Origin: Streptomyces anulatus
GTDB taxonomy: Bacteria > Actinomycetota > Actinomycetes > Streptomycetales > Streptomycetaceae
Assembly (NCBI RefSeq): GCF_014650675.1
Contig: NZ_BMVK01000020.1
Coordinates: 62,001-126,000 of the forward strand
Direction of reading: 5' to 3'
Length of the DNA stretch: 64,000 nt
In this document: positions 15,212 to 23,784 of the stretch, piece after piece
How positions within the stretch are numbered: the first letter of the stretch is position 1
How the letters are laid out: each line of letters starts with the position of its first letter
The notes under the pieces: model-generated
Seen by the model: the letters and a program-made list of their open reading frames with translations, nothing else
What the model was told of the DNA's origin: nothing
Database searches by the model: none
Translations under genes and position numbers: made by a program

Positions 15212-18200
15212 GTGGACGACTATGCGGGTCGGGTGCTTGCCGACCGCTACCGCCTTCCGCTGCCCCCGTCCGATGGGTACGAACTGGTCGAGACCCGGGC
15301 GTTCGACACATACAGCGGGCAGGAAGTCCTGGTCCGCCAGGTGCCGTTGCCGGAGATCGTGGACGCGGAGGTGCTCGACGCCGACGGTCAGCCCTCGGCG
15401 TCCGGACGCGCCACCGGGCGTGCGGTCCGCCGCAGCACGGACCCCGCGGTCCGCAGGGCGATCGAGGCCGCGCAGGCCGCCGCCCAGGTGCCCGACCACC
15501 CTCGGCTCGACCAGGTCTTCGACGTGTTCGCCGAGGCGGGCTCGCTGTGGATAGTGAGCGAGCTCGTCGCGGCCCGCCCGCTCGCCGCCCTCCTCGCCGA
15601 ACGGCCCCTCAACCCCTACCGTGCGGCCGAGATCGGCTCCGACGTGCTCACCGCGCTGCGGGTGCTGCACGCCCACGGCTGGACCCACCGCAACATCACC
15701 GTGCGCACGGTCCTGGTGTGCGACGACGGCCGTGTCATGCTCACCGGTCTCGCCGCGGGCGCCGCCGAGGAGGCGCTCTGCGGCTACGCCCCCGGACCGG
15801 AGCCCGACGCCGACCCGATGGCGGGGCCCACGACGTACGGCATCCCGGCCGTCGAGCCCGCCCCGCCGAGGGAGCCGGGCGGCGCCCGGGCGCTCCCGCC
15901 GGCCAGGGGCGAAGCGGAGTACGCGGCCGTCGAGGGCTACGGGACCGGCGAGGACGACGAGGGCTACGCGGCCGTCGAGGAGTACGCGGACGTCCAGGAG
16001 TACGCGGACGTCCAGGAGTACGCCGAGGACGGCGGCGGCGAGGACCGCGAGGGCCGGGAGCTTCCCGTCGCGTCGCTGCCGCAGGGGTACGCACCGCGCC
16101 GGCCCGACGACCGGGACGACGACCGGCCCGAGGGACGGTACGACCTGCCGCCGGGCCGGGAAGCCGAGCCCTTCGCGTCGCACGCCGGGCAGGAGATCGT
16201 CCCGCGCCCCGCCGCCCCCGCCGTCCCGTACACCGCCGTGCCGCCCGCCGCCGAGCCCGGCGCCGCGAGCGCCGCGCAGCTGCGGGCCGCGCGCGCCGGA
16301 GCCATCGCCGCCTACCGGGCGGGCGCTCGGGCCGCCGCCCGGGTCACCGAGGACCGGCAGCAGGCCGACCGCGCCCCGGCCGACCTCACGAAGACGCCGC
16401 CGGAAGGGCGCGCCCCGGGCGCCCGCGGCATCACTGGTGCCGGAGCCGGTGCCGAAGCGGACGCGGATGCCGACACCGGCGTTCTCCCGCTCCAGCGCCC
16501 CGCGCCCGACGCCCCCGTGACCCCCCGGCTGACCGCCCCCTGGGGCGCCCCCGCCGAGGACCCCTACGACGACGAGGACGACGAGGACGACGACGGCCCC
16601 CGCCCGCCCGGCCGCCGCGTCCACCTCGCCGGGACCTGGGACGACGGGCCCGGTGCGCGTCCCGTCTCCGCGGGCGGCTCCGGCGAGGACGCGCTGCGCG
16701 CCGACTCCCGACGGCCCGGCCCGCCGGCCCCGGCCGCCCCCAAGCAGCTCGCCCGTACCGCCCCGCCCCGGGACGGGCGGACCGCCCCGGGGGCCTGGGA
16801 GGAGGCCGTCGCGGGCGGCGACGAGCCCGCCGTCTACCGGGGCCCCGCCACCCCGCTCGCCGCCGAACGCGCCCGCCAGGCGCGGATCGCCGTCGTCGGA
16901 GCCGTCACCGAGCGCTGGGCCCCCGAGCAGGCGGGCCCGGTCCACGAGAACTGGCAGCTCGCGCCCCCGATCGGCCCCTCCACCGACCTGTGGGCGCTCG
17001 GCGCGCTGCTCTACCGTGCAGTCCAGGGACACGCGCCCTACCCCGAGGAGAACGCGGCCGAACTCGTCCAGATGGTGTGCGGGGAGCCGCCCGCCTTCGC
17101 GGAGGAGTGCGGCGCGCTGCGGCCCGTCGTCGAGTCGCTGCTGCGCCAGGACCCCACGGAGCGGCCGGACTTCGAGGAGCTGAGCGGCTGGCTGCGCTCA
17201 CTGGTGCGCTCCGCGCCGGAGCCGGAGGCGGGCGCCGACGTCGTACCGCTGCCCGCGCCCGACGCCACCCGGCTCCCCGTCGTACGCCGTCGGGGCGAGC
17301 TGGTCCGCCGGCGCCGGGGCCGTTTCGGCGGCGGCTCGGCGCAGGGCAGGCACCGCCAGGGGAAGCGGCAGCAGCCGCCGAAGCAACGCGGCGGCGGCCA
17401 TCAGGGGGACCGGCAGGACTCGCTGCTGCCGCCCGACCGGTCCGTGCGCAGGCCCGTGGAGAGCTGGGAGGAGGAGCGCCCGGCCCGCGCACCGCGTGCG
17501 CCCAAGGGTCCCCGGGTGCTGCGGGAGCCGCCGCGCCGGGGCGAGGAGTCCTCCTCGCCGCGCAGTCTGGGCCGGCTGCTGCTCGTCCTCATCCTGCTGC
17601 TGATGGCCGCGGCCGTCGCGTACGCGGTGATGTTCCTGCCGAAGCAGGAGGCGGGCGACGGCGGGGCTCCGGCATCGCCCACCGGCTCCGCCGCACCGCC
17701 CGCCGCCTCGGGGGAGCCCGGCCCGTCCGCCTCGGCGGACGGATCCGCCGATCCCGGCTCCCAGCAGCCGCAGACCAGCCGGTCGGCGGTGGCGCTCGCC
17801 CCCGGCTACGCGCTCCGCAAGGACGCGGAGGGCTTCGAGGTCGGCGTACCGAAGGACTGGCAGCGCAGCCCCGCCAACGCGGACCGGCAGATCCGCTACG
17901 GCAGCGACGGGTTCACCCTGCTCGTGGTGCCCGGCCGGGACACGGTGAAGGCGGGAGGCGCCGATCCGCTGGACTACCAGCGGGACAAGGAGCCCGAGCT
18001 CCAGCCGTTCCGTGACTCCACCTGGTCCTCCTCGTCCGGACTGCGCCGGGTCGACGTCGGCCGGCAGGCCATGGCCGAGGGGCAGTTCACCTGGCAGGAG
18101 AGCGGCGGGCGCGAGGTGTTCGTCCGCAATCTCGCCATGATCGTCGACGGCAGGTACCACGTCATCCAGGTCATCGGGCCCGAGAGCGGCCGGGACAGGG

Positions 18201-18247
18201 TCACCGAGATCTACGAGCAGGCCATCGCCTCGTACCGGGTCACCTGA
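15212..18247 (+). CDS. Split membrane pseudokinase
   Basis: The product is 1011 residues from GTG 15212 (site GGGGAGG). The first 190 residues align with a kinase N-lobe and catalytic loop, but the essential residues are changed. The glycine-rich loop is absent, VAVK has become VLVRQ, HRD is HRN (about 158) and DFG is LTG (about 176). Residues about 190-585 are a long low-complexity insertion, acidic in places and with tandem EYADVQ repeats. The fold resumes at PSTDLWALGALLYRAV to about residue 675, then come a basic linker, one membrane helix (about 785-810) and an outer domain of about 170 residues that resembles the outer domains of its neighbours. It is probably a catalytically dead signalling scaffold or partner of the adjacent kinases. 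Confidence 0.9.
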   Translation: MDDYAGRVLADRYRLPLPPSDGYELVETRAFDTYSGQEVLVRQVPLPEIVDAEVLDADGQPSASGRATGRAVRRSTDPAVRRAIEAAQAAAQVPDHPRLDQVFDVFAEAGSLWIVSELVAARPLAALLAERPLNPYRAAEIGSDVLTALRVLHAHGWTHRNITVRTVLVCDDGRVMLTGLAAGAAEEALCGYAPGPEPDADPMAGPTTYGIPAVEPAPPREPGGARALPPARGEAEYAAVEGYGTGEDDEGYAAVEEYADVQEYADVQEYAEDGGGEDREGRELPVASLPQGYAPRRPDDRDDDRPEGRYDLPPGREAEPFASHAGQEIVPRPAAPAVPYTAVPPAAEPGAASAAQLRAARAGAIAAYRAGARAAARVTEDRQQADRAPADLTKTPPEGRAPGARGITGAGAGAEADADADTGVLPLQRPAPDAPVTPRLTAPWGAPAEDPYDDEDDEDDDGPRPPGRRVHLAGTWDDGPGARPVSAGGSGEDALRADSRRPGPPAPAAPKQLARTAPPRDGRTAPGAWEEAVAGGDEPAVYRGPATPLAAERARQARIAVVGAVTERWAPEQAGPVHENWQLAPPIGPSTDLWALGALLYRAVQGHAPYPEENAAELVQMVCGEPPAFAEECGALRPVVESLLRQDPTERPDFEELSGWLRSLVRSAPEPEAGADVVPLPAPDATRLPVVRRRGELVRRRRGRFGGGSAQGRHRQGKRQQPPKQRGGGHQGDRQDSLLPPDRSVRRPVESWEEERPARAPRAPKGPRVLREPPRRGEESSSPRSLGRLLLVLILLLMAAAVAYAVMFLPKQEAGDGGAPASPTGSAAPPAASGEPGPSASADGSADPGSQQPQTSRSAVALAPGYALRKDAEGFEVGVPKDWQRSPANADRQIRYGSDGFTLLVVPGRDTVKAGGADPLDYQRDKEPELQPFRDSTWSSSSGLRRVDVGRQAMAEGQFTWQESGGREVFVRNLAMIVDGRYHVIQVIGPESGRDRVTEIYEQAIASYRVT
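15980..16023 (+). repeat. 18-bp tandem repeat inside the pseudokinase gene
   Basis: The 18-base unit encoding EYADVQ occurs twice in full (15980-15997, 15998-16015), followed by a partial third copy. It lies in the unstructured insertion, and copy number may vary between strains without breaking the frame. Confidence 0.7.
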
Positions 18248-18430
18248 CCGCCGGTCACACCCGAGCGCGTGCACGTGCTCGCCTGACCGCACGTCATCGC
18301 CGCTGCCCCGTCACGGGTGTTGTGCGGTGCCGACAACCATCACAGTGCGGTCTCGTGGGCGATCCCCCGTTCCGCCTCGCCGCTCCGCCTCCGTAATCTG
18401 GCAATTCGAGGAACGGGGCGGGGACATCAC

Positions 18431-20155
18431 GTGGATCGATCACAGAGCACGGACGCGGGACTGGTGCTGGCGGGGCGTTACCGGCTGGGCGACGTCCTCG
18501 GCCGGGGCGGCATGGGCAAGGTCTGGCGCGCCCACGACGAGGTGCTGCACCGCACGGTCGCCGTCAAGGAGTTGACCGCCGGGCTGTACGTCGCCGAGGC
18601 CGACCGGCTGGTCCTGCACGCCAGGACGCAGAAGGAGGCGCGGGCGGCGGCGCGCATCACGCACCCCGGCGTCGTCACCGTCCACGACGTGATCGAGTAC
18701 GACAACCGCCCCTGGATCGTCATGCAGTACGTCGACGGGCCCTCGCTCGCCGACTCCGCCAAGGAGAGCGGCGAGGTCGCCCCGCGCGAGGCGGCCCGCA
18801 TCGGGCTGCACGTGCTGAGCGCCCTGCGCGCCGCCCACAGCGCCGGGGTGCTGCACCGCGACGTCAAGCCGGGCAACGTCCTGCTGGCCCGCGACGGGCA
18901 GGTCCTCCTCACCGACTTCGGGATCGCGGCGATCGAGGGCGACTCCACCATCACCCGTACCGGCGAACTGGTCGGCTCCATCGACTACCTGGCCCCGGAA
19001 CGGGTACGCGGCGGCGACCCCGGACCGGCCTCCGACCTCTGGTCGCTGGGCGCGACGCTGTACACCGCGGTCGAGGGGACCTCCCCGTTCCGCCGTACGT
19101 CCCCGATCTCCACGATGCAGGCCGTCGTCACCGAGGAGCCGCCCGCCCCGGTCAACGCCGGTCCGCTCGGCGCCGTGATCATCGCGCTGCTCCGCAAGGA
19201 CCCGGACGACCGGCCCACCGCCGCCCAGACCGAGCAGATGCTGCTGGACGCCATGGACGGCCGCGAACCCCGCGCCGCCCAGGCGCACGTGCCGACCCAG
19301 CGCTTCCCCGAGGACGCCCGGTACCGCCACCAGGACGCGAACGGCCCCGACGGCCCCAACCCCGCCCACGGCTCCGACGGCGCCACCGCCCGGCTGCCCG
19401 GAGCGACCCCCTCCACGACGGCGCCGCCCGCCCCCGGCCCGGACGCCGCCGCCCCGGTCACCGCTCCCGCCTCCGCCCCGGTGACCCGGCGCGCCGGATC
19501 CCGGTGGCGCACGGTGCTCGTCGTGGTCGTCGCCGCCGCCGTCCTGGGGGGAGGGGCCGGGCTGTTCGCGATGAAGTACCGGGAGGGCTCGGACACCCCC
19601 GGCTCCACGAGCGGCGGTACGGCCGCCGGCCGCACACCGTCCGCGGAGCAGACCTCCCCGGAGCCCCCTGCCACATCGGAGGGGACACCGGAGATACCTG
19701 ACGGCTGGCACCGGGTCGACGACCCGGCGGGGTTCAGCCTGGTCGTGCCGGTGGACTGGACCCGGCAGGTCCAGGACGGCCAGATCGACTACACGCCGGA
19801 CGGCGGGGCCCACCGCATCCGCATCAGCGTCGACCCGGCCCCGGACTTCGACCATCCGTATCTGCACATGGAGAACATGGAGGAGCAGCTCTCCGAGCGG
19901 CTGCCGGGCTACCAGCGGATCGGGATGGAGAAGAACAGCTTCCGCGACCGGCCGGGCGCCCTCTGGGAGTTCACCTGGAACGAGACCAAGGACCACCCGG
20001 GACCCCGGCACGGGATCGACCAGATGTATTACGGGGGTTCCGGCGGCCCCGAGTACGCGCTGTATCTGACGGCTCCGCAGGAGGGCTGGGAGGCCAGCCG
20101 CGAGAAGTTCGACATCATGCTGCGCAGTTGGAGCGCCCCGAAGCCCCAGCAGTGA
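18431..20155 (+). CDS. Ser/Thr protein kinase with one membrane helix
   Basis: The product is 574 residues if it starts at GTG 18431, next to a GGGGCGGGGA site; the open frame upstream lacks one. All kinase motifs are intact: GRGGMGKV loop, K46, HRD (142-144), DFG (162-164), APERVRGG and DLWSLGATLY. After the kinase (to about 275) come a Pro/Ala linker, one hydrophobic helix (TVLVVVVAAAVLGGGAGLF) and an outer domain with IPDGWHRVDDPAGFSLVVP. The related opening G(F/W)xVxVP in its neighbours suggests that the cluster shares an extracellular sensing domain. No PASTA repeats are present. Confidence 0.92.
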   Translation: MDRSQSTDAGLVLAGRYRLGDVLGRGGMGKVWRAHDEVLHRTVAVKELTAGLYVAEADRLVLHARTQKEARAAARITHPGVVTVHDVIEYDNRPWIVMQYVDGPSLADSAKESGEVAPREAARIGLHVLSALRAAHSAGVLHRDVKPGNVLLARDGQVLLTDFGIAAIEGDSTITRTGELVGSIDYLAPERVRGGDPGPASDLWSLGATLYTAVEGTSPFRRTSPISTMQAVVTEEPPAPVNAGPLGAVIIALLRKDPDDRPTAAQTEQMLLDAMDGREPRAAQAHVPTQRFPEDARYRHQDANGPDGPNPAHGSDGATARLPGATPSTTAPPAPGPDAAAPVTAPASAPVTRRAGSRWRTVLVVVVAAAVLGGGAGLFAMKYREGSDTPGSTSGGTAAGRTPSAEQTSPEPPATSEGTPEIPDGWHRVDDPAGFSLVVPVDWTRQVQDGQIDYTPDGGAHRIRISVDPAPDFDHPYLHMENMEEQLSERLPGYQRIGMEKNSFRDRPGALWEFTWNETKDHPGPRHGIDQMYYGGSGGPEYALYLTAPQEGWEASREKFDIMLRSWSAPKPQQ

Positions 20156-20271
20156 GCAGGGCGCGCGGCGAGCGCCCGATGCTCCGGCCCGGTCGCCGAA
20201 CCGTCACGGCTCCGCATCCGGTGACCACCCCAGGTGGTGTCCGGCCCGGCGTGTGAACCAGGATGGGGTAC

Positions 20272-21933
20272 ATGACAGATCACGGGGGACGGGCGAACGA
20301 GCCCACCAGCTACGGAATCCAGCCGCCGCGGCCACCGGGCGGCTTCGGCGCCCCGCATTCCGCGCCGTATCCCGCGCCTCCGGCGCACATTCCGCCCCCC
20401 ACCGTCCACGCGAGCGCCCCGGACAGTGCGGTGAACCGGCTGGTCGGCGGGCGCTACCGGCTGCTCGCCCGGCTCGGGCACGGCGGTATGGGCACGGTGT
20501 GGCGGGCCCACGACGAGGTCGTCGACCGGGAGGTGGCCGTCAAGGAGCCGCGCGTACCGGAACACCTCGGCGAGCGCGAGCACAGCACGGTGCACCAGCG
20601 CATGCAGCGCGAGGCGCGGGCCGCCGCCCGGATCGACCACCCCTCCGTCGTGACCGTCCACGATGTGGTCGTCGAGGACGGCAAGCCGTGGATCGTCATG
20701 GAGCTGGTGCGCGGACCGTCGCTCGGCGACCGCCTCCAGGAAGGCACCCTGGACCCCCGCGAGGCGGCCCGGATCGGCCTCGCCGTCCTCGACGCGCTGA
20801 CGGCCGCCCACGCGATCGGCATCCTGCACCGGGACGTCAAGCCGGACAACGTCATGCTCGGCACCGGCGACCGGGTCGTCCTCACCGACTTCGGGATCGC
20901 CCAGGTCGAGGGCGAGCAGCAGCTCACCGAGACCGGCGCGTTCGTCGGTTCGCCCGAGTACATCTCACCGGAGCGGGTCCTCGGGCAGCGCCCCGGACCG
21001 GAGTCGGACCTGTGGTCGCTGGGCGTCGTGCTGTACGCGGCGGTCGAGGGGATGTCCCCGTACCGCCGCTCGCACACCCCGGCCACCCTCCAGGCCGTGC
21101 TGTCCGCCGAGCCGCAGGTGCCCGCCCGGGGCACGGGCGCGTTCGGCACGCTCGTCATGCAGCTGCTCCGCAAGGACCCCGCGGCGCGCCCGCCGGCCGC
21201 CGAGGTCCGCCGGACGCTCCAGCAGCTGGCCTCCCCGGCCCCGGCGCCGGCGACCTCCCCGTACGGGACGGTCCTCGCGGGCGGAAGCGGCGGCAGCAAG
21301 TGGGTGCCGCCCGTCCTGCACCGCAACCGCGTCGCCCAGTTCGCGCTCGGCGGCGGGGCGCTGGCGGTCGCGGTCGCGCTCGTCCTGCTCCTGCTGAACC
21401 CGTTCGCGGGCGACGGACCGCCCGAGGGCTGGCAGGTCCGGCCGGAGAACGAGGTCCTGTCGGCGGACGTCGCCGTGCCGGAGGAGTACAAGCGGGTCCA
21501 GGAGGACGACGACGGCGAACTGGTCTGGTACGCGGACCCCAGCGGCGTCTTCGAGATCGTCTTCTGGCACCGCCCCGTGAAGAGCGAGAACAGTTCGGAC
21601 GACAACCCCGGCGTCGACCCGGTGGCCCGCAAGGCGTACTACGAGAAGGGCGGGGAGAGCACCACGCAGATGGAGGAAGCCTCCGTCACCTACAAGGACG
21701 CCACGCACGAGGGGCGCAAGGCGGTCGAGATGACCACCGAGTTCGTCCCCTACGCCTCGTCCGGCGACGACCCGGTGCGCTACCGCTTCCGGGAACTGCT
21801 GATCCCCGGCGAGAAGGAGAGCGACCCCTACTGGCACGTGCGGGTGCGGATGCCCGCCGAGGGGCAGGCGGCGAAGGACGGCGACGCGATCTTCGCCGAG
21901 GTCACCGAGGGGCTGAAGATTCACGCTTCCTGA
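20272..21933 (+). CDS. Ser/Thr protein kinase with one membrane helix
   Basis: The product is 553 residues from ATG 20272; an ATG nine bases earlier (20263) is also possible. A Pro-rich tail of about 55 residues precedes the kinase: GHGGMGTV loop, K91, HRD (186-188), DFG (206-208), SPERVLGQ and DLWSLGVVLYAAVEG. The kinase ends near 325. A helix (QFALGGGALAVAVALVLLLL) then leads to an outer domain of about 175 residues with the cluster pattern of Trp, Tyr and Asp residues. It lies at the end of the four-gene kinase cluster, all on the plus strand, with gaps of 107 to 235 bp, so the genes may not form one operon. Confidence 0.92.
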   Translation: MTDHGGRANEPTSYGIQPPRPPGGFGAPHSAPYPAPPAHIPPPTVHASAPDSAVNRLVGGRYRLLARLGHGGMGTVWRAHDEVVDREVAVKEPRVPEHLGEREHSTVHQRMQREARAAARIDHPSVVTVHDVVVEDGKPWIVMELVRGPSLGDRLQEGTLDPREAARIGLAVLDALTAAHAIGILHRDVKPDNVMLGTGDRVVLTDFGIAQVEGEQQLTETGAFVGSPEYISPERVLGQRPGPESDLWSLGVVLYAAVEGMSPYRRSHTPATLQAVLSAEPQVPARGTGAFGTLVMQLLRKDPAARPPAAEVRRTLQQLASPAPAPATSPYGTVLAGGSGGSKWVPPVLHRNRVAQFALGGGALAVAVALVLLLLNPFAGDGPPEGWQVRPENEVLSADVAVPEEYKRVQEDDDGELVWYADPSGVFEIVFWHRPVKSENSSDDNPGVDPVARKAYYEKGGESTTQMEEASVTYKDATHEGRKAVEMTTEFVPYASSGDDPVRYRFRELLIPGEKESDPYWHVRVRMPAEGQAAKDGDAIFAEVTEGLKIHAS

Positions 21934-22060
21934 GTGTCGCGGGCCGGCCGCCGGGGAGCGGTCGGCCGCATAGCCACTGATCAGCGGTTATGACGCCAGC
22001 GATCACTGGCTTGTTCGAGGAGGGTGCCCGGCAGGGGTGGCGGGTCCTGTGAAAAACTGT

Positions 22061-22072
22061 TACCCACGGGTA
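22061..22072. promoter_or_regulatory. TACCC-AC-GGGTA palindrome upstream of the aldehyde dehydrogenase gene
   Basis: A perfect 5-2-5 palindrome 34 bp before the start codon, followed by a further TACCCA. No ribosome site precedes ATG 22107, so the transcript may be leaderless. The palindrome would then overlap the -35 region, a usual repressor position. Confidence 0.35.
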
Positions 22073-22106
22073 CCCAAAGCCTTCGGCTGGACATACTCTC
22101 GGCCTC

Positions 22107-23723
22107 ATGACGGACTCGCAGGCCCCTGACGCCCCTCTCGGTACGAACCCCGTGGCGGCCGCCCCCGCCGGTGTGCGCACCGCCGCCGACGTGGTCACCC
22201 CCGAGGTGATCGCCCAGCTGATCCGCGGCGTCGTCGGGTCGGGCCGCACGGCCAACCACACCCCCTTCACCGGGGAGAAGCTGGCCGATCTGCCCGAGTC
22301 CACCCCCGAGGACGTCGCCACCGCCTTCGACCGGGCCCGCGCCGCCCAGCCCGTCTGGGCCGCCGTCCCCGTACGGCAGCGCGCCGCCGTCCTGCTGCGC
22401 TTCCACGACCTCGTCCTCAGCCGCCAGTCCGAGGTCCTCGACCTCATCCAGCTGGAGACCGGCAAGGCCCGCCTGCACGCCCACGAGGAGGTGCAGGCCG
22501 TCGCCGTCGCCGCCCGCCACTACGGGCGCAAGGCCGTCTCCTACCTCAAGCCCCGCCGTCACACCGGCGTCGTCCCGACCCTCACCAAGGTCACCGAACT
22601 GCGTCAGCCGCGCGGTGTCGTCGGTCAGATCGCCCCCTGGAACTACCCGCTCGAACTCTCCGTGGGCGACGCGCTGCCCGCATTCGTCTCCGGCAACGCC
22701 GTCGTGATGAAGCCCGACACGGAGACCGCGCTCACCGCCCTGTGGGCCCGTGACCTGCTGATCGAGGCCGGACTGCCCGCCGAGGTCTTCCAGGTCGTCC
22801 TCGGCGAGGGCCCCGTCGTCGGCCCCGAGGTCGTCGGCCGCGCCGACTACGTCTCCTTCACCGGCTCCACCCGCACCGGCCGCGAGGTCGCCGTCGGCGC
22901 CGCGTCCCGGCTGGTCGGCGTCTCCCTGGAGCTCGGCGGCAAGAACGCCATGCTCGTACTGAAGGACGCCGACGTCGAGAAGGCCGCCGCCGGAGCCGTC
23001 CGCGCCTGCTTCTCCTCCGCCGGACAGCTCTGCATCTCCATCGAGCGGCTGTACGTCCACGAGTCGATCGCCGACGACTTCGTGGAGCGCTTCGCCACCC
23101 GGACGAAGGCCATGCGGCTCGGCAACGCCCTCGCGTACGGGGCCGACATGGGCTCCCTCGTCGGCGAACGCCAGCTGGAGGCCGTCACACGCCACGTCGA
23201 CGAGGCCGTCGAGAAGGGCGCGACCCTCGTCGCCGGCGGCGTCGCCCGCCCCGACATCGGCCCGCTGTTCTACGAGCCGACCATCCTCGACGGGGTGGAG
23301 GCCCCGATGGCCGTCTGCACCGAGGAGACCTTCGGGCCGGTCGTCGCGATCTACCGCTTCAGCGACGAGGACGAGGTGATCGCGCTGGCCAACGCCACCC
23401 CGTACGGCCTCAACTCCAGCGTCTGGACCACCGACTCCAAGCGGGGTCACGCGGTCGCCGCCCGGCTGCGCACCGGCACCGTCAACATCAACGAGGGGTA
23501 CGCCCCCGCCTACGGCAGCGTCCAGTCCCCGATGGGCGGCATGAAGGAGTCCGGCCTCGGCCGACGGCACGGCTCCGAGGGCATCCTCAAGTACACCGAG
23601 GCCCAGACCGTCGCCCAGCAGCGGCTCATCCCGCTCGCGCCCGCCTTCGGGATGGACGACGAGAAGTACGCCGCGTTCATGACCCGCAGCCTCAAGGCGA
23701 TGAAGGCGTTCCGGCTGCGCTGA
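22107..23723 (+). CDS. gabD2: Succinate-semialdehyde dehydrogenase family aldehyde dehydrogenase
   Basis: The 538-residue enzyme carries the aldehyde dehydrogenase hallmarks: APWNYPLEL, MKPDTETALT, FTGSTRTGREV, the general base in ELGGKN (E275), the catalytic cysteine in SSAGQLC (C309) and EETFGPVVA. The close match to the actinobacterial GabD2 type suggests NADP-dependent oxidation of succinic semialdehyde or a related aldehyde. The exact substrate cannot be read from sequence. It is followed after 61 bp by the GMC oxidoreductase gene on the same strand, probably in one transcript, so the oxidoreductase could supply the aldehyde. Confidence 0.85.
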   Translation: MTDSQAPDAPLGTNPVAAAPAGVRTAADVVTPEVIAQLIRGVVGSGRTANHTPFTGEKLADLPESTPEDVATAFDRARAAQPVWAAVPVRQRAAVLLRFHDLVLSRQSEVLDLIQLETGKARLHAHEEVQAVAVAARHYGRKAVSYLKPRRHTGVVPTLTKVTELRQPRGVVGQIAPWNYPLELSVGDALPAFVSGNAVVMKPDTETALTALWARDLLIEAGLPAEVFQVVLGEGPVVGPEVVGRADYVSFTGSTRTGREVAVGAASRLVGVSLELGGKNAMLVLKDADVEKAAAGAVRACFSSAGQLCISIERLYVHESIADDFVERFATRTKAMRLGNALAYGADMGSLVGERQLEAVTRHVDEAVEKGATLVAGGVARPDIGPLFYEPTILDGVEAPMAVCTEETFGPVVAIYRFSDEDEVIALANATPYGLNSSVWTTDSKRGHAVAARLRTGTVNINEGYAPAYGSVQSPMGGMKESGLGRRHGSEGILKYTEAQTVAQQRLIPLAPAFGMDDEKYAAFMTRSLKAMKAFRLR

Positions 23724-23784
23724 CCGTCCCGGAGGCCCCAGCGACTTCCGCCCTTTTCGTACCGATCCCGTTCCGAGGAGTGCC

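Noticed and set aside
15040..18015. A 991-codon plus-strand frame overlapping the pseudokinase gene
   Set aside because: It is out of frame with the recognisable kinase-like protein, is Arg/Pro-rich throughout and lacks a start site.
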